Shown: positions 56,665-64,000 of the stretch, piece by piece
How the letters are laid out: every line of letters starts with the position of its first letter
Position numbering within the stretch: the stretch's first letter is position 1
NCBI GenBank assembly: GCA_013368315.1
Contig: JAACJM010000036.1
Span: 248,001 to 312,000 of the forward strand
DNA length: 64,000 nt
Direction of reading: 5' to 3'
From: Tetrapyrgos nigripes
Lineage: Eukaryota > Basidiomycota > Agaricomycetes > Agaricales > Campanellaceae
The notes under the pieces: model-generated
Database searches by the model: none
What the model saw: the letters and a program-made list of their open reading frames with translations, nothing else
Told to the model about the DNA's origin: nothing
Program-made: the position numbers and the translations under genes

Positions 56665-58060
56665 GTGACTTGTAAGTTGTGAGACAAGAGGTGAGGCGGG
56701 GTGGTAACCAGCAACGTATTGTACTCACTCTTATTCAAAATCAAGGCCAAAATTTGAAGCTTTCAACTCAGGCTAAGGATTAAACATGGCGGTCTGATCA
56801 GAACCAAATAGGAATCGGTTTAGACATTTTATGAGCTTATTATAATTTAAAACTGTGGCTCTGATCTCAGCCACCGACTGCTTCAAGTTTGACTCTTACG
56901 AGTTGCTACAGGTCTACTAGTACGGCTAGCCAGGTAGGCAGAATAAATTGAACAAATTGAACAAATGGTCACAATATAACGGTACGAGGAAAGTTAACGT
57001 TGTTTCTTCAAACTGGTATTTTCAAAGCACTGCAGCTAAGCGCCACGTCTCGTACACTGTATTCAAGGTATATCATAAGTTGACTAAATATCCTCCGATA
57101 ATCCTCGTGCGAGGACGAGAACGAGAATATTTGTGAGTTACACACTTACACTGCACCATGCTGGCTGCCGGTATGCAAGCGACACGGGGTACTTAAACCA
57201 CGTACAAAGTAATACGGCAGAATTTACCATACGCGTGCAAATGTCTGCTCTTCAAAAATATGGACTTAGAGCCACAATGACAGGATGCGAGGGTCTGTAG
57301 ATTATAGATACCTTGACATGAATGAGTGGCTTCTTAGCATTTCACGACGGAAAGGGACCTATAATATCCTCATGTGCAGTATCTCAGTAGTTTCGCGCCT
57401 CCTCTTCGGATAGGAGTATATTACATACATCGCATTCCCGAACATTTTCCACGACCTGACAACTTGGCGTGGATAGACGCGACAAAAATCTTAAGTGTTC
57501 ATGGAGGCACCTAAAGACAGTCATCTCCCTGCGAGTGTTTAACGACTTCTTTGCAGACTTCGGGGGTGGAATCGCAGACGAGAACTTTCGAAATGTCCAA
57601 GCCATCCTGGTCCCAGCGGCGGGTAAATGATTTTAACTGTGTGTCATGTTTACTACTTGCCAACTTTCCCTTACCAAGCTCAATCATCGTTGTTTACTGA
57701 GCTATGTAGACGCGCCGAGACGTTCTCTTAAGGCTGTTCTCTGCAGTCTGTGAGCGCGTTATTTTCCGCTTTGACCGGGAAATGACTATCCAAATTAACA
57801 AGATTCGATGTGATCCACGTAACATTCAAGGCGTAAGCCACAGCCGTTTTTGCGTTCAAGTCTGCTACTTTATTTTGCTAACCTTCGAACAGTGCCTGAC
57901 GAAGCAGAGCTTACGATTAGGAAACAGTGTTCAGTAATCATCCCACTAATAGATGCACTGTCAAGCTTCTGGAGTGCCTTTGGCAATGGAGACGACGACG
58001 TAGTATAAAGACTGGCAGATGGAATGACTATGGTGTACACGAAAAGTCGCTTGTCTTATT

Positions 58061-59229
58061 ATGTCTTCTCTCGACTTGAAAGGCAAGATTGCCCTCGTTA
58101 CCGGTGGTGGAACTGGAATGTAAGTGTTCACGAGTATCCCAAGTCATAGCTCTATGTTCTAACTCTTTTGTGCGATCTCGCTTCTTTGGCACAGTGGCCT
58201 GATGATTGCAAATGAATTCTCGAAGAATGGAGCAAAAGTTTATATTACTGGAAGACGTCTAGACGTTTTGCAGAAGACTGCAGCTGAGGCAGGATTGGTC
58301 CCGTAGGCTGTTCTTTCCCTGCGCTACGGACTTTTTAATACAACTTTTACGTTCGAGTTTTACAGATTGCAGATGGACGTTTCGGACAAACAGTCAATCG
58401 CGAACGCAGTGAAGATCATTGATCAAGATGAAGGAAAATTGGACATCCTCGTAAACAAGTAAGTAGTAAGATCAGAAGAGACTTCGGAATGAGTACAAGC
58501 TAATCTTCACTTTCAGTGCTGGTGTTCTTGGCCCAAATTTCCCTATCATCACCAACAAACCTACGACTAATGATGCCGCGGTATTTGGAAGCACCTTGTT
58601 CACTGAGGGCTCTTTCGATCAGTGGACAGACGTCTTACAAACCAATATCATCGCTCCTTACTTCGTGATCATGGGTTTCCTCCCTCTCCTCGAACGAGGC
58701 GCACGTACAAGAGAGGGCGAAACATCTAGTGTCATAAATATTTCCAGTTCTGCTGCATTTTCGAAGCTCACGGGAGGCTTTGTGAGTATAAAACAGTTTC
58801 TGTACAACTTCGACCTTCTGACATTTCCTGCGACTAGTCTGTCTACGGAATCAGTAAATCAGCTCTCCACCACCTCACATCAATCTGGGCCACAGAGTTT
58901 GCGTTGCACAAGATCCCTGTCCGTGTAAACTGCATTGCACCTGGCCCTTTCCCCTCCGAACTCACAGGTACACGGGATGATATGGCCGAATGGATTACTG
59001 AACCTCTTCCTGGGCTGTTCAATCCGGTTCCGACACTGAGGCCTGGAACGTGAGTACTTACTTTCGGAAATTCGTTCAAGTGTCGTGGAGATATCCTCAT
59101 CTTTTGCTTCTAATGTACAGACAAATCGAGATTGGCGCAGCGGCTGTCGTCCTATCCTCTCGAGCTGGTGAATTTATCAACGGGATAATTATGCCTGTGG
59201 ATGGAGGTATAAGCTTGGTCAATCCTTAG
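58061..59229 (+). CDS. Short-chain dehydrogenase/reductase (classical SDR)
   Basis: The ATG at 58061 opens MSSLDLKGKIALVTGGGTGI; intron 1 splits the cofactor motif TGGGTGIG, and splicing restores GLMIANEFSKNGAKVYITGR. NNAG appears as LDILVNNAGVLGPNFP. The catalytic set is N (QTNIIAPY), S (SVINISSSAAF) and YxxxK as YGISK after another intron, and the C-terminal INGIIMPVDGG is standard. Product about 290 residues, cytosolic, NAD(P)-dependent; the GR after the second strand (YITGRR) suggests NADPH. Several introns, all in phase; the gene looks intact. The substrate is unknown. It converges with the A-T-R reductase gene about 1 kb away and could act on its aldehyde product, but that is only inference. 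Confidence 0.85.
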
Positions 59230-60203
59230 ATCATCCTTGGAGTAAGTAGTGTGGTAGGGTTACGTGCCCCACCCATCGTTTAATCCCTTTACTTCAATTT
59301 CGCCGTTACTATACTTTTCTCTTTATGTTTTCTCTTCTTCGTCCTAATAGCTGAACTCTCCTCTTTCACTCGAAGATCCTCATGTTCACTTCCAATGTCT
59401 TCTTCTTCCCCATCCGATTACTTAGTGTCTGACACGGACTCCGAGTTCCAATAATCGGTCCCATCCTTCGCACAAACACCTTGAGCAAGTGTTGGAGGTT
59501 CAAGGGTGCCCTTTTGCGTGCCATAGTACACGTCTGATGGTGTACTGACTTGAGGGACTTGGAGAATAAACGACATGGGTAAGGCGACTTATCTTCGAAA
59601 CGGATTCTTGTCCTCCACTAAATTGACTTCTATCTTCTTGAATTCTTGCGCCAAAAACTTCGGATATATCTTCATCGCATCCGATTTGTCGATTCCTTCC
59701 CTTATACGCCCCCTAATTGTCATTTCTATCCATTGTTATAGCTACAGTCGTTCCTTGAAAATCTTACGCTCCTTTTAGTATTATTCATTCTTCTATTCTT
59801 CTGGGCCGCCATAGTTACAGGATATAGACCTTCGTATGTGCCTCGGGTGTATTGGAATGACATTTAGAGCCGACTTCAACTTGACTTCAACCCCTAAGAA
59901 CCAGCTTCCTTTCTCAGAATACGCGTCTTAAGCTTGATCACAAGGCCGCGTTGCTTCTCTTTTCTCCTACTTCACGTCGACTGACTCTCGACTACTCTCG
60001 ACAATCTTTCCCCTACGTCCTTGCCTCGAGGTGCAACTCCCCTATAGTAGTACTTTGACTTAGTGATGAAACGACAATGTGAAATCAGATGGTACTAGTA
60101 CAATTAGTTTTACAATCCAGTATTGTACAACGACTACAACAACAAATCCTGTAGGGTATTCTATTATTTACAACATTCCAGCTCGAAACCAATGTTCAAA
60201 TGT
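59230..60203. other. Convergent 3' intergenic region
   Basis: Between the 3' ends of the SDR (+) and the A-T-R enzyme (-). Pyrimidine-rich sequence around 59330-59420 and 59590-59800; no gene seen. Confidence 0.4.
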
Positions 60204-63200
60204 TTACAGCTCGAACATACCATGGTCCCTCCAATATTGAATCCATTTTGATGCATCTCGACCGTCCAGCGGCGATGCTGTAGCGACTGAAGGACAAAAC
60301 TTCTTCGCAATATCAGTAGCAAGCATTCCCATACCCATGGCTTCTCGTTTCACGTTAGTCGTAAGGTCCATCGTTCCAGCAGAGAAGAAGTCGAGTATCC
60401 TGACAGCAGTCACTTTTTCTGCCGCGTGAGGTCTCATCGAGATTTCTTGTAGGGCGGAATACCACTGAACATATGGAACAAGGGGTAAATTGCCCAATGC
60501 ACACGCGATTTCGGTAAAAAGGATATGCCAAGAGACGGGATAGGGGTGTACAACGTTCACGTAGCGTGAGCCGGGAACGGTGAGGAAGATGGCGTTCATG
60601 AACTGGAATTAGGAAGAAACATGTGAGTTGTTGAAAATGGGATAGTAGAGCGAGTAACTGACTGCCTCTGCCGCGACATCAATAGGAAGCCAACTGACTA
60701 CGGACTTTGAAGGGAAATCGGGGAGCATACGAAGGGCGCAGCCGCTCTGCACTATCTGTGGAACCCAATCCGTGAGGTTCCATGAGCCGTTGACTCGTGA
60801 ACCAGAGAGTTGGCCGATCCGTAGAATACGGGTTCGTAGACCGGTAAATCTCGACGCAGAAAGAAGAACCTGTAAAGCCTTGAATTTCACGTAAGATGGA
60901 CGAGACATAACCAAGTCGTACCTGCTCAGCAACCCATTTCGCTTCACTGTATCCATTGGTAACTGCATATTGAGGGCCGAGATCCCTTTCAGGTATGTAT
61001 GAATCTGATTCCCAGCCCAGAATAGTGGCGACCGAGCTGGAGAACAGAATTTGTGGATTGTAGAAAGGGGCTCGAAGGGATAAGTCGACGAGATTACGAA
61101 TGCCTTTGATATGGCTGTCGAAGGATGATAGAGTCATTGAGAAGTTCAGGGTCCACGCATTGGCGATGATAGTAGTAACAGAATTTCGAATCTACGGTTA
61201 CGATGAGAAATCGGACAGAGAACTTCAAGTACAAAGACATACCTCCTCGTATAAGCTTTCCGACAAACCAAGCTTTGGGTCAGTCATGTCGTATTCGAGA
61301 AGGTGAAGCTTCTGATTTTCCAGTAAGGACACATCGAGTCCCTTGTCTAGAAAGGCGTCGCGCTGTCGTTGAACATGATCTGAACCTCGGTTCAGCGCAT
61401 ATATCGTAACAAACCGCGAATTCCGCAAGAGTTCTCCAAGTAGATATGTTCCCAAGGTCCCCGTCGTTCCTGTGATCAAAACAGTCTCCTTATAGGGGCG
61501 GTAACCAACCTTCAAGGGGATTGTGCTGAGAGGCCAATCCTTCGTATACTTGTCGACCATAGCTTTCATCTCTCTGACCTTCCGCTGCTCCCCTTTCAAA
61601 TCCTCAACACTCTCGTCACGAACAAGCGATAGCAAGAATTCCTCGACCGCATTCTGGGTAAGATGCTCGTAGACAAAATTATTCGGGATCTTGCTCGCGT
61701 AGTCAGGAGGAAGTCTAGAACCGACTGTCGAAGCATATTGATGAAGAGCCGTAAGGATCGCCTGACGAATGTAAGTGGCTTGTAGACTGCCAACTCGAGC
61801 AATCAGTTCGAGTTATTTTAACTCCAAGAAGGGAAACGTACCTATCACAACCTTGGGTGAACAAATCCTTTCCAGGATCGACTCTAGAGTTCATAGTGAC
61901 TCCAACGGTGCCATCGATGATCCTATCAACGAAGGCATGGATTCCTTCTGCATCCCATGACTGCGGAGGCTTCGCCCAATCGGAACCAGTGACCTCTTCT
62001 ACTTCCCTATACAGTCGTTGGATATCCTCCTGATACAACTCGTACGCAGGCTTCCTTTGTACGTCTCCTTTTGGCGTGCGAGGAAGAGGACGATTAGCCG
62101 GATCGCATACGAGAATGTACTCTTTGAAGATACGCGAGTGTTGGGGTGCGAGTGCGTTAGCCTTCTCCACAGACGCCCAGATGGCATTTCTGAATTTCGC
62201 AATTTCGGTCCGATCAGAAAGGTCAATAGGTTCGGTGGGCTCGACGGCGACCCCAGTGTGGGTGCGCGAACGACCAAACATGAAAGCCCCATTGACTAGA
62301 GGGTCTGTCTGAATTATCAGTTCTACCGAAATGGAGATCAGCCTTGTGTTCGTCAAGTATATTCTAGTGATACGTACCAAGGGGCCCTGGATTCGTCTTC
62401 TCGCCATTTCTAATGTGGAGAACATTGGTAAATCGCACAGAAGAAGGTTTGGATCGAGACTTACGCCATCATGATCTGGTCATCTGCTCGCCCAACGATG
62501 CGATAGTATTCGGACTTTACGGGATGCTCCTCCAATACGTCTTGCGTATTGAATGCTCGGATCCCGTCTTCCTGGACGTTGAGGAAAGGCAAGGCATGGG
62601 AATCACAGTTCTACAGATGCGTGATGAGGAAATGACAAAGATGACGGCGACAATGACACACGTACAACGAACTGCAAAATATACCTTCCCCTTTCCTCGG
62701 GTATCAGACGTGGCTTGACATGTTTGGAGAAACGGATATACTGTGAAGAGTAATTTTGATTAGCCTGGAGGGAATCAGTCCAAATGGACAAAACACCTTA
62801 CCTGCCAATCATATCCAGGCTTCTGCTTCGTCAAGATCATACAAGGAACACCTGTTTCAGTCCTTAGAAACACAAGAAAGGATCAGAAGCCTTCTATGAA
62901 TTACGAGAATGACACTTACAGGCCATAGCAGTTCTGTATATTCACCCCGCCTGCAACAAGTTTATCGCCGACACATTTGGGTAATGGGCCGGCTCCATAG
63001 CACTGGTAAATAGAAATTTAGTTGAGTTGAGAACCGAATCGGGTAGAGAATCAGATGGTACACACAACGGCCTCGAGACCAGCTAGCACCTCAATCGCTG
63101 CAGGGTCGCTCGACCAGACCTTGAGGAAACTCGGGACTATGACACTATAGTCTGCCTTCGACTTCTTCAAACCATCAAGAAACCTTTCCGGGGTCGAAAT

Positions 63201-64000
63201 AACCGGTGTTCCATCTTGAGGCTTCCAGAGTGCTGATATTGCACCAGCTGGATGATGGAGGTTGAATACAGCGGCGAACGAAGAGGCAGAACAAAACACC
63301 TACAGCTAAATGAAGCACCCACATGCATTGCCAAGCCCATACCGTGAAAGCACGGTGTTCCGAGGGTGCCCTGTATTTTCCCCCCAACATCAGTTTCGCA
63401 GGTCCAAGGCCATGTCAGCCATTGCTGCAGCCCAGAACGCTGACCGATGTGAACGGGTTTCGGAAACTTGGTGCTTCCGGAACTGTGGATGATGATCCAC
63501 GGCCATTCGGCATGATTCTCAAGTGCGCCGGGAATGAGTGTCGAGAGTGGGGGAAGAGGTTGAAACTGCTCGGAGGCGGTGAAGGGCACAACGGGGAGGG
63601 TGGCTAGTCTCGGGAATAAATCACTGACAGTGAATGGGTTGAGTAGATGCAGAGATCTTCCACTAGCCGACGTTTCGTCAAGAATTGATTGTGTTATTGA
63701 CTCCAGAGCAGTCGGTTTCAGCCCGGGGACGGGGGTCGAGGCAATAATGTAGGCGCAAGAGGTAATTGAAAGAAGGTGGACTAAAGCTGGACGAGAATTT
63801 CTGGGTGATAGAAGAAATGGCTGCGACAAATGAGGACGCTTTGAACAAGTACTGTGAAAGCAAGGACTGACCACAAAACCTGCGCGTACTATGGCAAGAA
63901 CTGTAACCACATATATAAGGGGATCCAGCGCCGCGTACAGTGCGATAGTCTTCGGCCGTCCATCGGTATCTATGGGCCCGCCAGGTATTGTATTGAGGAG
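60204..64000 (-). CDS. A-T-R adenylate-forming reductase (NRPS-like), 5' end outside window
   Basis: Runs off the right edge: the frame is open to 64000 (GGPIDTDGRPKTIALYAALD) and the N-terminus is missing. Adenylation motifs: WPWIIIHSSGSTKFPKPVHI, TPCFHGMGLAMHV, then YRIVGRADDQIMMA. The thiolation domain has DPGKDLFTQGCDSLQATYIR; the Ser for phosphopantetheine is restored by splicing the intron near 61795-61845. The reductase domain begins KETVLITGTTGTLGTYLLGE (NADPH-binding GxxGxxG), has FSSSVATILGW and the active-site GYSEAKWVAEQ, and ends WIQYWRDHGMFEL at 60204. Such fungal enzymes activate a carboxylic acid, tether it and release it as aldehyde or alcohol; L-2-aminoadipate reductase is the primary-metabolism relative. 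Aryl acid reductases belong here too. The substrate cannot be assigned. All domains seen look intact. Confidence 0.85.

Larger units (their letters stand above)
53690..58060. other. 4.3-kb intergenic region, repeat-bearing
   Basis: It holds the mucin promoter (expected just above 53684), two sets of local tandem duplications (about 55830-56070 and 56210-56664) and the SDR promoter at its right end. Frames at 54723-54947, 55362-55607 and 57384-57605 have no recognisable content. I see no supported gene. Confidence 0.45.

Noticed and set aside
57384..57605. 73-residue minus-strand frame
   Set aside because: Two overlapping frames look equally coding-like and neither has context; not called.
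16691..63910. One large secondary-metabolite cluster joining the monooxygenase, both adenylating enzymes and the SDR
   Set aside because: The genes are spread over 47 kb with unrelated genes (mucin, oxoprolinase, mitochondrial-type protein) between them; only the SDR and A-T-R reductase are truly adjacent.
1..64000. CRISPR arrays, rRNA, tRNA genes
   Set aside because: No regularly spaced repeat-spacer array or rRNA was seen, as expected for a fungal nuclear region. tRNA genes cannot be excluded by eye, but none was recognised.

Overview
The window looks like an Agaricomycete (mushroom-forming basidiomycete) chromosome. Genes are cut by many short GT-AG introns of about 50-60 nt. Families typical of the group are present: a fruit-body-specific-A-like secreted protein, a fungal A-T-R adenylate-forming reductase, an Msb2-type signalling mucin, an F-box/LRR remnant and the 3' end of an Agaricomycete non-LTR retrotransposon. 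All identifications were read by eye; no search was run.

Left part (1-25.4 kb): a repeat-built accessory region. A multi-exon Asn/Ser-rich protein family of unknown function is present four times: a fragment at the left edge, copies at 5.4-6.9 kb and 14.6-16.2 kb on the minus strand, and a copy at 23.9-25.2 kb on the plus strand. They lie in larger duplicated units. Positions about 400-719 plus 3856-7250 reappear directly at about 12690-16460. About 5.2-11.9 kb reappears inverted at about 25.3-19.8 kb. Comparing copies exposes later insertions: a 3.1-kb DNA transposon with long TIRs and an 8-bp target duplication (720-3855, with the empty site preserved at 12979-12986); a 5'-truncated LINE with a 13-bp target duplication (8685-9644); a 475-bp MITE (9728-10202); and a TA-flanked 1.47-kb pogo/Fot1-like non-autonomous element (20205-21676). 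A Baeyer-Villiger-type flavin monooxygenase gene (16.7-18.6 kb) is the only clear enzyme gene here and sits between the arms.

Right part (25.6-64 kb): ordinary gene space. In order: a secreted fruit-body-A-like protein (-); a Dal5/Liz1-type MFS transporter (-) divergent from a large intact 5-oxoprolinase/hydantoinase (+); a Ser/Pro-rich unknown protein (+); a stand-alone adenylation-domain enzyme (-); two very small spliced genes in divergent orientation; a sugar-porter MFS gene (+); an F-box pseudogene (-); the Msb2-like mucin (-); a repeat-rich 4.3-kb gap; a short-chain dehydrogenase (+); and, running off the right edge, an adenylation-thiolation-reductase enzyme (-).

Likely joint functions are limited. 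The transporter/oxoprolinase pair suggests uptake and ring-opening of a cyclic amide such as 5-oxoproline. The SDR and A-T-R reductase are neighbours and could share a secondary pathway. Monooxygenase, stand-alone adenylating enzyme and A-T-R reductase are too dispersed to be called one cluster from sequence alone. The most unusual material is the duplicated Asn/Ser-rich family with its tandem alternative last exons.
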